Source: Candidatus Woesearchaeota archaeon (GTDB lineage: Archaea > Nanobdellota > Nanobdellia > Woesearchaeales > JAFGLG01). Taken from it: DNA of 21,567 nucleotides. The DNA lies in NCBI GenBank assembly GCA_016928155.1, contig JAFGLG010000001.1, positions 1-21,567 of the forward strand. The letters run 5' to 3'. The number at the start of each line of letters is the position of its first letter. Positions within the stretch are counted from its first letter, which is position 1. Below the pieces are notes generated by a model. It did not search any database. It had not been told where the DNA came from and saw only the letters and a list, made by a program, of their open reading frames with translations. Positions 1 through 9,207 of this stretch are shown one piece after another. The translations under genes and the position numbers were made by a program.

Positions 1-1355
1 GATGAGGTTATGTTTGTTGCAGTGTTGTTCCAGACAGAAACATTCTGGCCATATTGGATTCCATCCAACAGCAAAGTGCATGATGCATTAGGGCTCAAGG
101 AATCAGTATAGATGAACCCGAAATCAGTTGTGTTGTCTGATGTGTTGAAGCTGTTGACAGGACCTAATGCTGTAACAAGTGGATTCGTGTAATCAACTAT
201 GAACCGATATGTCACACTGGTGTCAGAGTTCAAAGCATTATCATAACAGGTAACATTCCAATAATGCAATCCTTCTGAGAGACCACCTATACCATCTGTG
301 GCCCAAGAGTTGTTAACAGTTGGTGTTGGTGGGGCAGGAGGCAATCCATTCAGATTCAAGCTGCATTGCAGGAGAGGATCTATGTTATCCCAAGCTGTCC
401 AATTCATCCAATATTCTGTTGCTTGAGAGTATGTATCATTACCAGGAGAATTAAGAACCACAGTTGGAGGTGTCCAGTCCACTTCAATATTACGATTTGT
501 GCCATGCCCAACATTACCTGCAAGGTCTGTGCAGGAGATGTTGTATACATGATTGCCCTGGGGCATGATGGTTATTGAAAGATTTGTATCTGTGTAGTTG
601 AGGACATGGAAGATAGTCAGTTCATGTCCTGCAGAAGCGTGCATTGAACATGAGGAATTTGGACTCAATGAGTCATTGAAATAGAATTCGACATCAACAT
701 TATTGAGTGAAGTATTGAAATTGTCCGGCGGACTGTCAGTATAATGGATAGAAGGGGCGACTGTATCTATCGTGATATTCCTCACTTCTGATTTCACAGT
801 GTTGCCTGCAGAATCAGTGCAGTTGATATACCACTCATATTTCCCATCAGGTATCTCACTCTCAGGGATCAGGCTTGTCACAGAACCGTTTTCTGCTGAC
901 CCATTGTTTGAATAGAGGGAATCATCCAGGTAGAGCGAACAGTTGAGCGTCTCATCCAGGCTGTCAGATCCTGTGAAGTTGAAATATGTGAGATTGTCAT
1001 TTGTGTAGTATTCATTGTCAGGATACCAGAGACTGACTGAAGGGCCCTGATTGTCGACAGTGAACACTCTTGTCTCTGAAACACCCCACTGGCCCGCATT
1101 GTCTGTGCAGTTCACATACCATTGATAGTAGCCATCACCAAATCCGCTGACTGTGGTGTTTGTATAGGAATTGTTGGCTGTCTGATGGCTGCTGTTCAGT
1201 GCGCCGTTGATGTAGAGGCCGCAGTCCAGCAGATTATCCTGGTTATCAGCCACACTCCAGTTGAATATATATGATGTATCTTGTGCATAAGTCTGGTTTG
1301 CAGGGCTTGGGTCGAGCAGGGTTATGACCGGCACCGTAGTATCGACAAAGGTATA
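1..1355 (-). repeat. Tandem Ig-like/fibronectin-like repeats at the C-terminal side of the giant protein
   Basis: About five units of about 95 residues each begin with a D-x-x-x-P-x-[VI] strand, carry a C-[SG]-L-[YN] strand in the middle, and end with W/Y-x-[WN]-x-[VI]-[NS]-C-[TY]-D-x-A. The two Cys in each unit probably form a disulfide. This layout is typical of bacterial-type Ig-like domains in archaeal surface proteins. The last unit is cut by the window edge. Confidence 0.7.
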
Positions 1356-4300
1356 ACCGAGGATGGGACTCATGTTCTCGTGATAAGCCTTGTCCACAGT
1401 GGCTATCCTTATCGAATGGTTCCCATCGCCCAATGAAAGGGTGTGATTGGTCCTGTTGTCCGGTGTAGAGGCATTCAGCACATCGTCGATATATATCTTG
1501 TAATAACCCACACCTGAGCCAGTATCGACACCTGCGCTCCAGTTTATGAAGACAGCTGTATCATCGAAATCAGGGTGGGTCAGGGCTGCAGGATATCCTG
1601 GGTATTCTACATCCACTGATACATTGAATCCCGCCCTGTATTCTGAAAAAGTCTCGTTATCATTGACTGTGATGTTCCATTCATATTCCTTATCATAACT
1701 TGGGTTCCTTGCAGTCACAGTGAAGGTGAAGTTGCCTGTCTCAGACGGCTCGACATAGTACTGCGTATCATTCGCCTCGCATTTTATCCATCTCGGATCG
1801 ATGCTTGCTGTCACTCCGCCGCCGAGAGGCCTCAAGGAACAGTGGTAATATTCACCTATATTGATGGTGAAATTGTCAGGCCACACTGTCGTGACATTGA
1901 AAGAGGCGGTGTTGGATGCATTGTTCTCAAATACCAGGGTCACAGTCTCATTCTCCCCGCCTGCAAACCACTTGTCGCCATAATATCCTGTGTACCAGTC
2001 GACAAGAGTAAGAGGGAAGAATTCTGACATTATGAAGGTCATTTCAGCATACCCTGTTATGTTGAGCTGCTTGGACTGGGCAGCATAACCAATGGAAGAG
2101 GCTTCCACAGTATAGTTTGTCTGATAGACAGTTGCTGTGCTGTTCTTTATGTATTCAGTCAGGATCTTCCTTGCTATCTGGCCGGATGAGTTGGTAAGCT
2201 CATCGAACACCTTGGAACCAATGTTGTTTCTTGCAGTGACATTCGCTCCCGGCAATGGACCTGATGAGTTGCTCACAGAGACATCAAGATACCACGAGAC
2301 ATTCGCTGAGGACAATCCATCTGTATTGAGGTCCACAAATGAGCAGTTCACGAGATGATTCGTCATGACAGAGCTGGCATTTGAATAGACATCGTCAACA
2401 GTCCCATTGAAGGATGAATCCACAAGCATCACATCCTGTGTATCATCAAGATAGACAGACTGGCTGTAGTTGCTTATGGTGCAGGAAGTCACATTCACGC
2501 TGCTGTTCCTGAAGAAGAACCCTTTGCTTCCTGTATCATCCCCCCCTGTCAGGGAGGATCCATTGCAGTCGACAAATATGTCTGAAGTGTTTATAATGAC
2601 TACACCATTGTCATCAGTATCATTAATCATATAATCATCACGGCAGATGACTGTGTTCTCATTGAGATACACATTATCCCCTCTAAGAGTCCTGCAAGCA
2701 GGGTATTGGTGACCAAGCCCCAATATCGGCCCCTTATCCACCACAAGACTGCCCACATATCCATAATTCGCCTGACTGTAGGGATATTCTATTCCTGAAT
2801 CGCCGAAACCATCGCTGTCTGAATCATTAATAAGCAGGAGATTGGTGAATACATCACTCCAATAATTGCCCTTGAATACACCTCCATCATTTATGTAGAA
2901 CATATTTGATGAATCACCTGATGAAGCATGCACACGGCTCGTGCCTGAGAAATTATTGAAGAATATTGTGTTGTTTCCGCTGTCTGTGCCTATCAACAAA
3001 CCATTAGTGTTGCTTAACAGGGTATTGTTGAATATCGAGTTGTTATCTGAACCTGTAAAGATATAGATGGGCCGGTGATTGCCATAAAAAAATGAATCTG
3101 AAATGTTATTGTAATCGGAATCTGTTAACACGAGCCCTGCCCTGGTCCTTGATACATTGATGCTGTCCAGGGTTGCATGGGAAGTATGGTACAGAGACAG
3201 CCCGTTATTGATACCTAAATCAGTGCCTCTCACTGTTATGTTGGTGAGATTTGAATAATCTGCATAATTCAGTATAAGCTGTGAGAACTCCATATCAGCA
3301 AGATTGACAGAATAATTGTACCACCCTATTGGCTTTCCGCGTGAACCGTTCACATTTGTCAGATTCTGATGAGATGATTGTAAAAGCCTATTGACATCAT
3401 GCTGGGAATTATCCATGAAAATGCTGTCTGATATCCTGTTTCCCTCTGATTTGACAAAATTCAGGCCATAAAAATTATTGGATGAGTTGATATTTGTCAG
3501 TGTGGCATTATCTGTATATATCAATGCCAGCTGATTGTTCGCAAGGGCTCCTGAATCTCCCACAGTGACATTATTGATGATTGAGTGGTCAGCATTGCAC
3601 AGCACCATCATTGAAGCCCTCTTATCTGCCAAATTGACAGTATTGTTATAGAACAACAGAGGATAGCCACCAGAGCCTGTGTTGTTCTCTATCCTGTTGC
3701 CGCATATACCAACAGGAGCATTCACATCGATAGAAAGGTCAAGAGTTCTGCTCCTATTCACTGAATTGTTATGCAGATAATTACCGGAGCTGGTACCAGT
3801 GATCTGTATCCCATAGTTAAAATAATCAAAATTGCAGCTCCTGAGCTCGATACCTGACCTGTCCGTGAGACGAACACCTATGCCGCGCGAAGCCACACCT
3901 TCCACAAAATGATTATTCCCGATGAAATTTGATCCATTGCAGTCCAGGATTGTGTCATTGGCTGTGAAATTGAAGATCCCATTCTCATCTGTGTCATTCA
4001 CCTGATATGTGCCTGGGCAGATGAGTGTGTTGGCATTAATCAAAAAATTGTCGGTTATACCATTGGCACTCAGATTAGAGATATTCAAACACGGTCCAAA
4101 CTCCACACCCATCGGCGCGAAGAGGCTGCCGAAATAGGTGATGTTCGCCCAGACCACTTTGTTCAAGGTGTCAACACCCTTTGACTCGAAGAAAGAATCA
4201 TTTATCCACTCTCCTGCCGATGAGTTATACTTCCATATCTGCAGAGTCGATTCATCAACACCACCCAAGTCTGATTCGTTGTAGGAGAAGTTGATGTAAA

Positions 4301-7300
4301 TCCAGGAATCACCACTAGTGTTCGTGATATTGAGATAATGACTAATGTTAAGATAACCGATAGGATCAGGTGGAACGTCAGTTATGTTGCTGAGACTAAA
4401 ATTTTGACCGAAAAATGACAGCTGATTGTTATCAATAGTGATATCAGCAAACCTGTTATCTGTAGCATACCCATCATAGATTACATCATATGATGCGCCT
4501 ACGCTCAGGTTAGTGAAATTGGCCCCCGTAGCATTATATAGGTAAATACCATAGCGGCCATTGGCATGGATGTCTGAATCTCTGATTACTGTACCTGAGG
4601 AGCTAATTATCTCAACACCCCACCTCTCACTTGAATATATTGTTGAGCCGATGATGGTGTTGTAATTGGAGGCATCCCCAATGTAAAGTGCATCATAGTT
4701 AGGACTTGAATTCATGAGTGAATCAGTAATCACATTATAAGAGCTGTTGTAGAACTCCACTGCATAATACCCAGCTTTGGCAATCATGCCAGAAATATTA
4801 TTATGATTAGAACCGTAATCAAGCATCAATCCTTGATCCTGTGCAATTCCAGTGCAATTGAATATCTTATTATAAGAACTATCCTCCAAATATATCCCAT
4901 AATCATTATTTGAAGCCTGTCCTGTAGAGTTGAGTATTGAATTGTTCGAGCTTGCTTCCAGACTGATCCCATAGCTTTCAGCAGCATATCCAGTTGAATT
5001 GACAATGGAATTATTTGAGCTTGACAGAATGAAAATGCCTCTCTCCCAGGAAGAGTTCCCCAATGAATTTAGTATCCTTGAGTTATTTGTATTATTCAGG
5101 AAAATAGCCGGACTGTAATCAGTCACGTTGCATTTCTCTATGGTTATGCCGCTCAGACCGTTAGCATAAATGCCGTATGCATCAGAGGCCCCTCCCCCAC
5201 CTATAATAAGAGATCCGTTGCAGTCCAATATTATATTATCAGATGTGAAATTGAAGATCCCATTGGCATCTGTGTCATTGATGGGATAAGTCCCGGGGCA
5301 CAGTACAGTGTCGCCTGTGAGTGGGGTATTATCGAGTACAGGGGCCATGCATGATCTGATTGTTACCTCATTGCTGCACACCTCAATTCCAAGGTCATAT
5401 CCGTCATAAGGTGTGACACAGGCCTGCCATGTCTCGCCTGCAGATGTGAATATGCTTGTCAGGGTGTCTGCCAGGGCAACCCCGTCATGATTGTTATCGC
5501 TGATGAAGCCGTCTTTGTATTTTACAGTGGAAAGGTCATAATCCACACCGGATGCAACATAGCCCGCGACATAGATATTTCCTGAAGCATCAACCTCTGT
5601 AGCCCATGCCTCCCCTCCTCCGGCTTTGGTGATGTTCCATATCTGTTTGCCTTCATCATTATACTTGAAAGTCATCAGATTGTCGCTGACACCAAGATCT
5701 GAGACTCCGGAAAAATATATGTAGCCTAGACTGTCGACTGCTAAACCTGCTGCATAATCATCTCCGCCGCTGTCATAGGTCACATCCCAATTATAATTCC
5801 CCCCACGACCATATTTGACAGTGATGATGTCATAATCTCCGCTGCCATTGACCTGGCCTGTGACATAGACATTCCCTGAATCATCAGCATCGACACGCCA
5901 GCCGTAATCATCTTCTCCGCCGCTGTCATAAGTCGCATTCCACTGATAATCCCCGCTGCTGTTGTACTTGACAACCAGGATATCTGAGTCTCCGCCGGTC
6001 TCTGCCCCCCCGGAGATATAGAGATTGTCTGAATCATCGATTGCGAGATCCCACGCATAATCCTGCCCGCCGCTGTCAAAATTCACATCCCAGATATAGC
6101 TGCCAGTATCATCATACTTGAATATCACAAAATCGTTTTTGTTTGTGCCGTCTATGTATGAAAATCCGCCAACATAGATATTACCTTCTGAATCGACAAC
6201 TATGCCTGTTGGCACATCATTATTGCTGCCCCCGCTGTCATATGTCATATTGAACTGGTAATCCCCGGTGCTGTTGTATTTGAAGGTCAGCATTGTGTAC
6301 TTGGTTCCGTTATGGGATTCTCCTGTGAAATAGACATCGCCGGCCGCATCGGTAGTGACTGCATAGATACTGTCATCATAACCGCCATCATAATCCTCGG
6401 TCCATAATATGTTCCCTCCAGCGTCATATTTTACGATCTGGAAATCTGGTGTCGCACCGACAGACACCTCTCCTGCTGTGTACACATTGCCAAGAGGATC
6501 CACAGCGATGCCCCACGCATAATCATCAGTGCCTCCGCTGTTGTATGTCGCATCCCACATCTCTGCGACGAATATCTCGCTGTCCCTGTACCACTCACCG
6601 AAATAGGTTATGTTGTCACCGTCGATATCATACCCATCGGCGGACAGGGTTAGGTTCTCATGTGTGTAGTTCGTCAGGTATAAGCCTGCCAGCACAGATG
6701 ATGAAAGCACAGGAGGATTGTTAGTCGCCCTTTTCCAGTCAAGTATCGGACCATAGTCATAAACATTGCCGACCACATTGCCATATGAGGAATTGTAAGG
6801 GTATTCAGGGCCTGAATCGCCGAAACCATCCAGGTCTTTGTCTGTCACATCTACAGATTTGATGTCATCCCAGTAATTGCCGTGCGGGACTCCTGTGGAG
6901 TTGTCAAAGAAACGGTTTGAGATAGGAAATGGCTCAAGCACAGTGCTGTTGGCATGCACGTGATTGTCAGTGAAGTTGTTGAGGAAGAATATATTGTTGT
7001 ATGTCAGACCGGCCATCATTATCCCAATGAGGTCATTGCCGTACAGGTGGCTGCTCTTCACTGTATTATTGTTGCCTTGGAGATCAATGCCTATCTTGTT
7101 TCCGGATATGGTGCAGCCGGTTATGTTTGTCAGGTTCATGTCGCTTGTCAGGATGCCTCTGCCCCTATTATTTGAGATATCTGTATGATTGATGGCACTG
7201 TCTGACAAATGTGTGATATTCATTCCATGGAAATTGTCTGTCAGATGGTTATCATGGATAAGCAGCCTGAGAGCCTCAGGGATCGCCATGCCTATGCTGT

Positions 7301-7679
7301 TATTGAAGAAACTGTCATGCAGGAGAGCAGAATCATTTGCCTTCTCCAGATTAGCTCCGTGGGTATAATTGGCAAATGTGCAGTTCTTCACAGTGATATT
7401 GTGCTGTTCAAGGATGAACAATCCGGATCCTGAACCATTGCCTATGAATGATGAGCCGTTGCAGTCCAGCACAACATCATCCACTGAGAAATTGAATACT
7501 CCGTTCCGGTCTGTGTCATTCCTGTAGTAAGTATCATAACATAGTATGATGTCCTGATCAACAAGAGTATTATCAAGATCAGGCGTGACACATTGCGCAG
7601 AGACAAGGGAAGCGAAGAAGGGTATCAAGATTAGTAATACTAGAATAAATAAGACTCTATCACGTCTTTTTTTCTGCAA
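1..7679 (-). CDS. Giant secreted surface protein: NosD-like beta-helix modules, 7-blade propeller, Ig-like repeats (3' end missing)
   Basis: Reading the complement from TTG 7679, the frame stays open to the window edge (at least 2,559 codons; I found no in-frame stop), so the C-terminus lies outside. GGGGTG at 7690-7685 is spaced for this TTG; GTG 7685 is an in-frame alternative. Residues 1-28 form a signal peptide: basic MQKKRRDR, a hydrophobic core, then SLVSA. Order: beta-helix module (about 30-315) ending in a NosD-like GNYWDD...DGFGDSG motif; seven-bladed propeller (about 375-724); second beta-helix rich in NSxxN turns (about 780-1100); a segment resembling the PGF-pre-PGF domain of archaeal surface proteins (about 1105-1190); third and fourth helix modules; then about five Ig-like repeats with paired Cys. 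N-x-S/T sequons are very dense, suggesting heavy N-glycosylation. Likely a cell-surface adhesion or carbohydrate-binding protein; ligand and anchoring unknown. Confidence 0.9.
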   Translation of the reverse strand, partial: MQKKRRDRVLFILVLLILIPFFASLVSAQCVTPDLDNTLVDQDIILCYDTYYRNDTDRNGVFNFSVDDVVLDCNGSSFIGNGSGSGLFILEQHNITVKNCTFANYTHGANLEKANDSALLHDSFFNNSIGMAIPEALRLLIHDNHLTDNFHGMNITHLSDSAINHTDISNNRGRGILTSDMNLTNITGCTISGNKIGIDLQGNNNTVKSSHLYGNDLIGIMMAGLTYNNIFFLNNFTDNHVHANSTVLEPFPISNRFFDNSTGVPHGNYWDDIKSVDVTDKDLDGFGDSGPEYPYNSSYGNVVGNVYDYGPILDWKRATNNPPVLSSSVLAGLYLTNYTHENLTLSADGYDIDGDNITYFGEWYRDSEIFVAEMWDATYNSGGTDDYAWGIAVDPLGNVYTAGEVSVGATPDFQIVKYDAGGNILWTEDYDGGYDDSIYAVTTDAAGDVYFTGESHNGTKYTMLTFKYNSTGDYQFNMTYDSGGSNNDVPTGIVVDSEGNIYVGGFSYIDGTNKNDFVIFKYDDTGSYIWDVNFDSGGQDYAWDLAIDDSDNLYISGGAETGGDSDILVVKYNSSGDYQWNATYDSGGEDDYGWRVDADDSGNVYVTGQVNGSGDYDIITVKYGRGGNYNWDVTYDSGGDDYAAGLAVDSLGYIYFSGVSDLGVSDNLMTFKYNDEGKQIWNITKAGGGEAWATEVDASGNIYVAGYVASGVDYDLSTVKYKDGFISDNNHDGVALADTLTSIFTSAGETWQACVTPYDGYDLGIEVCSNEVTIRSCMAPVLDNTPLTGDTVLCPGTYPINDTDANGIFNFTSDNIILDCNGSLIIGGGGASDAYGIYANGLSGITIEKCNVTDYSPAIFLNNTNNSRILNSLGNSSWERGIFILSSSNNSIVNSTGYAAESYGISLEASSNNSILNSTGQASNNDYGIYLEDSSYNKIFNCTGIAQDQGLMLDYGSNHNNISGMIAKAGYYAVEFYNSSYNVITDSLMNSSPNYDALYIGDASNYNTIIGSTIYSSERWGVEIISSSGTVIRDSDIHANGRYGIYLYNATGANFTNLSVGASYDVIYDGYATDNRFADITIDNNQLSFFGQNFSLSNITDVPPDPIGYLNISHYLNITNTSGDSWIYINFSYNESDLGGVDESTLQIWKYNSSAGEWINDSFFESKGVDTLNKVVWANITYFGSLFAPMGVEFGPCLNISNLSANGITDNFLINANTLICPGTYQVNDTDENGIFNFTANDTILDCNGSNFIGNNHFVEGVASRGIGVRLTDRSGIELRSCNFDYFNYGIQITGTSSGNYLHNNSVNRSRTLDLSIDVNAPVGICGNRIENNTGSGGYPLLFYNNTVNLADKRASMMVLCNADHSIINNVTVGDSGALANNQLALIYTDNATLTNINSSNNFYGLNFVKSEGNRISDSIFMDNSQHDVNRLLQSSHQNLTNVNGSRGKPIGWYNYSVNLADMEFSQLILNYADYSNLTNITVRGTDLGINNGLSLYHTSHATLDSINVSRTRAGLVLTDSDYNNISDSFFYGNHRPIYIFTGSDNNSIFNNTLLSNTNGLLIGTDSGNNTIFFNNFSGTSRVHASSGDSSNMFYINDGGVFKGNYWSDVFTNLLLINDSDSDGFGDSGIEYPYSQANYGYVGSLVVDKGPILGLGHQYPACRTLRGDNVYLNENTVICRDDYMINDTDDNGVVIINTSDIFVDCNGSSLTGGDDTGSKGFFFRNSSVNVTSCTISNYSQSVYLDDTQDVMLVDSSFNGTVDDVYSNASSVMTNHLVNCSFVDLNTDGLSSANVSWYLDVSVSNSSGPLPGANVTARNNIGSKVFDELTNSSGQIARKILTEYIKNSTATVYQTNYTVEASSIGYAAQSKQLNITGYAEMTFIMSEFFPLTLVDWYTGYYGDKWFAGGENETVTLVFENNASNTASFNVTTVWPDNFTINIGEYYHCSLRPLGGGVTASIDPRWIKCEANDTQYYVEPSETGNFTFTVTARNPSYDKEYEWNITVNDNETFSEYRAGFNVSVDVEYPGYPAALTHPDFDDTAVFINWSAGVDTGSGVGYYKIYIDDVLNASTPDNRTNHTLSLGDGNHSIRIATVDKAYHENMSPILGYTFVDTTVPVITLLDPSPANQTYAQDTSYIFNWSVADNQDNLLDCGLYINGALNSSHQTANNSYTNTTVSGFGDGYYQWYVNCTDNAGQWGVSETRVFTVDNQGPSVSLWYPDNEYYTNDNLTYFNFTGSDSLDETLNCSLYLDDSLYSNNGSAENGSVTSLIPESEIPDGKYEWYINCTDSAGNTVKSEVRNITIDTVAPSIHYTDSPPDNFNTSLNNVDVEFYFNDSLSPNSSCSMHASAGHELTIFHVLNYTDTNLSITIMPQGNHVYNISCTDLAGNVGHGTNRNIEVDWTPPTVVLNSPGNDTYSQATEYWMNWTAWDNIDPLLQCSLNLNGLPPAPPTPTVNNSWATDGIGGLSEGLHYWNVTCYDNALNSDTSVTYRFIVDYTNPLVTALGPVNSFNTSDNTTDFGFIYTDSLSPNASCTLLLDGIQYGQNVSVWNNTATNITS
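2535..7560 (-). repeat. Four diverged copies of a beta-helix cap motif inside the giant protein
   Basis: A motif of the form LCxxxYxxNDTDxNG...LDCNGS occurs four times in the translated minus strand, near 7560-7430, 5325-5195, 4045-3910 and 2670-2535. Each copy opens a run of short beta-helix coils with Asn-rich turns, so each probably caps a separate beta-solenoid. The two Cys per copy are conserved and could form a disulfide. The copies differ substantially, which points to old internal duplication. Confidence 0.75.
5508..6560 (-). repeat. Seven tandem beta-propeller (SBBP/NHL-like) repeats within the giant protein
   Basis: Translation gives seven consecutive units of about 45-54 residues following the pattern W-x-x-T-Y-x-S-G-G ... 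G-[IL]-A-V-D-x-x-G-N-[IV]-Y-[VF]-[TS]-G ... K-Y. This pattern is that of SBBP-type (PF06739-like) propeller blades. Seven units would close one complete propeller. It is inserted between the first and second beta-helix modules. Confidence 0.8.
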
Positions 7680-7748
7680 TTCCACACCCCTTTAATAACC
7701 TCAGATGAGGTTTTCCCCAAAAAATTTAAATTCATTTATGGCAGATCA

Positions 7749-7756
7749 TATTTAAA
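7749..7756 (-). promoter_or_regulatory. TATA box of the giant surface-protein gene
   Basis: On the minus strand TTTAAATA lies about 70 bases before TTG 7679, predicting transcription start near 7725 and a leader of roughly 45 bases. A short inverted repeat, CCTCA/TGAGG, at 7698-7709 falls inside this leader. Confidence 0.5.
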
Positions 7757-7806
7757 GGTTTTGCTTTGTTTAAAAATATCCAGAAAAAAATCATAAATAT
7801 TTAATC

Positions 7807-7832
7807 AAAAAAAATTAGCACTTTGGAGTGCT
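7807..7832 (-). terminator. Hairpin plus T-tract terminator after the small membrane-protein gene
   Basis: AGCACT (7817-7822) and AGTGCT (7827-7832) form a 6-bp stem with a 4-base loop that overlaps the stop codon. On the minus strand it is followed by eight consecutive T at 7814-7807. This is an intrinsic-type terminator and separates this gene from the giant gene downstream. Confidence 0.65.
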
Positions 7833-8167
7833 CAATGCTTTGCAACATCATATAAGGCTCTCAATGATGCGATCGCTGCACCAGGCGCCACGAAGCTGAC
7901 CACATATTTCAGGAACAGGTCAAAGTACCAGTGGCTCCAGATAGTGAGGAGCGAACTTCCTGCAATCATGAATGTGATCGATGCTATCAGATACAGTGAT
8001 ATCTCACTGTCTGTGATGTTCAGCAGCCCGACAATTATACCCAATATACCAAGGACCAGCACCCATGTCGCAAAATATGTTGCCCCGAAGAACGGCACAA
8101 CAATTGAAATAATCAGGCCGACCAAGAAAGCCCAGACCCCTAATCTCGCCTTACCTTTTTTTGCCAT
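7832..8167 (-). CDS. Small four-helix membrane protein (hypothetical)
   Basis: The protein is 111 aa. After a basic start (MAKKGKARLG) there are four hydrophobic segments at about residues 10-28, 32-50, 56-76 and 84-104, with short loops and a charged tail (RALYDVAKH). There is no signal peptide cleavage site and no catalytic motif. The ATG at 8167 is well supported by GAGGTGGT at 8180-8173. Similar small tetra-spanning proteins starting MAKKG are, to my knowledge, common in DPANN archaea, but I know of no assigned function. It lies 47 bases after the 54-aa gene on the same strand and may share its transcript; its own hairpin terminator follows. Confidence 0.75.
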   Translation of the reverse strand: MAKKGKARLGVWAFLVGLIISIVVPFFGATYFATWVLVLGILGIIVGLLNITDSEISLYLIASITFMIAGSSLLTIWSHWYFDLFLKYVVSFVAPGAAIASLRALYDVAKH

Positions 8168-8214
8168 AAAATACCACCTCTTGCATTTCTTAGACTTATC
8201 CAGTCTCTAGCAGG

Positions 8215-8379
8215 TCATTTCTTCTCAGGATAGTGAGTGCTTTCCATGGTGGTCTCGACAGGCTTCTGGATTATCCTGTTCTCGAGCACCACCTTCGATC
8301 TCTTTGAAACATTGTAGCTGGAGTTAATGTTATGCATGAACTTCCGCATCCAGAACTCCTCATCCTTGCAGAATCTCAT
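8215..8379 (-). CDS. Small leaderless protein, paralog of the gene at 16634-16813 (hypothetical)
   Basis: The protein is 54 aa, basic, with no membrane segment. Its core NINSSYNVSKRSK, followed by VLENRIIQKPVE, matches the protein at 16634 almost residue for residue, and a Trp is at position 10 in both. The frame is open further upstream (to 8421), but I chose ATG 8379 for two reasons. The TATA box TTATATATA lies at 8411-8403, about 28 bases before it, with no Shine-Dalgarno, so a leaderless transcript is expected. The N-termini of the two paralogs also align exactly from this Met. ATG 8388 is the nearest alternative. Function is unknown; the basic conserved core might contact nucleic acid or a conserved partner, which is a guess. 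Confidence 0.7.
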   Translation of the reverse strand: MRFCKDEEFWMRKFMHNINSSYNVSKRSKVVLENRIIQKPVETTMESTHYPEKK

Positions 8380-8402
8380 GAGGATCATAATGGGTGAGGA
8401 GT

Positions 8403-8411
8403 ATATATAAT
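8403..8411 (-). promoter_or_regulatory. TATA box for the 54-aa leaderless gene
   Basis: TTATATATA on the minus strand is centred about 28 bases before ATG 8379. No Shine-Dalgarno lies between them, which fits a leaderless mRNA. Confidence 0.6.
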
Positions 8412-8495
8412 TTACCCACAATCATGCTCAAAGATCAGGCCAGCAAAGAATAGCACCGATTTGCAACTATCCAGGGAAGAAGACACCATAAGCAA

Positions 8496-8537
8496 TATTT
8501 AAAAAGAATGAGATTCTGAAGCACAAAAAAAGGTGAT
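8496..8537 (+). promoter_or_regulatory. TATA box and Shine-Dalgarno of the NYN-TPR-thioredoxin operon
   Basis: TATTTAAAA starts at 8496 and predicts transcription start near 8525. AGGTGAT at 8531-8537 is a near-perfect archaeal ribosome-binding site three bases before ATG 8541. Confidence 0.6.
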
Positions 8538-8540
8538 ATC

Positions 8541-9200
8541 ATGGATAACTCAATGAATAGCTCAATGGTTAAACCAATCAAGCAAACCAACAAACCAATG
8601 AACAGACCAACAAATAAACCAATCAGGCAAACCAACAAACCAATGAACAGACCAACCAATAAATCAATCGACAGACAGGTCAATAAATCGCAGAAAGATG
8701 CACGAAAAAGGATCGACCAGAGGGTCGGCGTCTTTGTCGACATCCAGAACATGTACTATTCTGCAAAGAATCTTTATGGCAAGAAAGTCAATTTCGAACA
8801 GGTCATCAGGATAGCAGAAGCAGAAAGGTCACTGATAAGGGCAATAGCTTATGTGATCAAGACAGATATCAAGGAAGAGGAGCACTTCCGCACAGCCCTC
8901 AGGAACATCGGCTTCGAGGTCAAGGCAAAGGACCTCCAGATATTCCCGGGAGGCGCTAAGAAAGGGGACTGGGATGTCGGCATCGCGATCGACATGATAG
9001 AGCTTGCCCCCAAGCTTGATGTCGCTGTCCTCGTGAGCGGTGACGGCGATTTCATACCTCTTGTGGAGCATCTTAAGAAGGCGATGGGCTGCAGGGTTGA
9101 AGTGATCGCATTCGGGAGCTCGACAAGCGGAAAGCTCAAAGAGGTCGCTGACGATTTCATCGATCTGGAGCCGTTCAAGAACAAAGTGCTGAGAAAATGA
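8541..9200 (+). CDS. NYN-domain (LabA/DUF88-like) protein with repetitive basic N-terminus
   Basis: The protein is 219 aa. Residues about 62-212 form an NYN/PIN-like nuclease domain: VGVFVDIQNMYY with the first acidic residue D67, KGDWDVGIAIDM with D143/D145/D151, and LVSGDGDF with D168/D170. These acidic residues are the expected metal ligands of NYN ribonucleases, so RNA cleavage is likely in principle; the substrate is unknown. Residues 1-55 are low-complexity and rich in Asn, Lys, Pro and Thr (TNKP, MNRP units), with no predicted fold. The family core usually stands alone, so this tail is an addition. The start is fixed by AGGTGAT at 8531. It is first in an operon with a TPR protein (7 bases downstream) and thioredoxin. 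Confidence 0.85.
   Translation: MDNSMNSSMVKPIKQTNKPMNRPTNKPIRQTNKPMNRPTNKSIDRQVNKSQKDARKRIDQRVGVFVDIQNMYYSAKNLYGKKVNFEQVIRIAEAERSLIRAIAYVIKTDIKEEEHFRTALRNIGFEVKAKDLQIFPGGAKKGDWDVGIAIDMIELAPKLDVAVLVSGDGDFIPLVEHLKKAMGCRVEVIAFGSSTSGKLKEVADDFIDLEPFKNKVLRK
8571..8660 (+). repeat. 45-base in-frame tandem repeat (two copies) in the NYN gene
   Basis: 8571-8615 and 8616-8660 are nearly identical and encode two 15-residue units, KPIKQTNKPMNRPTN and KPIRQTNKPMNRPTN. The units themselves contain shorter TNKP/MNRP sub-repeats. Only a few bases differ between copies, so the duplication looks recent. Confidence 0.85.
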
Positions 9201-9207
9201 GGATAAG

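Noticed and set aside
5780-6079. Minus-strand frame of 99 codons inside the propeller region
   Set aside because: It is the off-frame shadow of the propeller repeats; its apparent internal repetition comes from the blade repeats in the true frame.
6449-6724. Plus-strand frame of 91 codons rich in Cys, His and Arg
   Set aside because: It is antisense to the giant gene, with no promoter or ribosome-binding site and composition typical of antisense shadows.
8541-8700. Regular AACCAA-type repeats considered as a CRISPR-like array
   Set aside because: The repeats are in-frame, contiguous and lack unique spacers; they encode the NYN protein's N-terminal tail.
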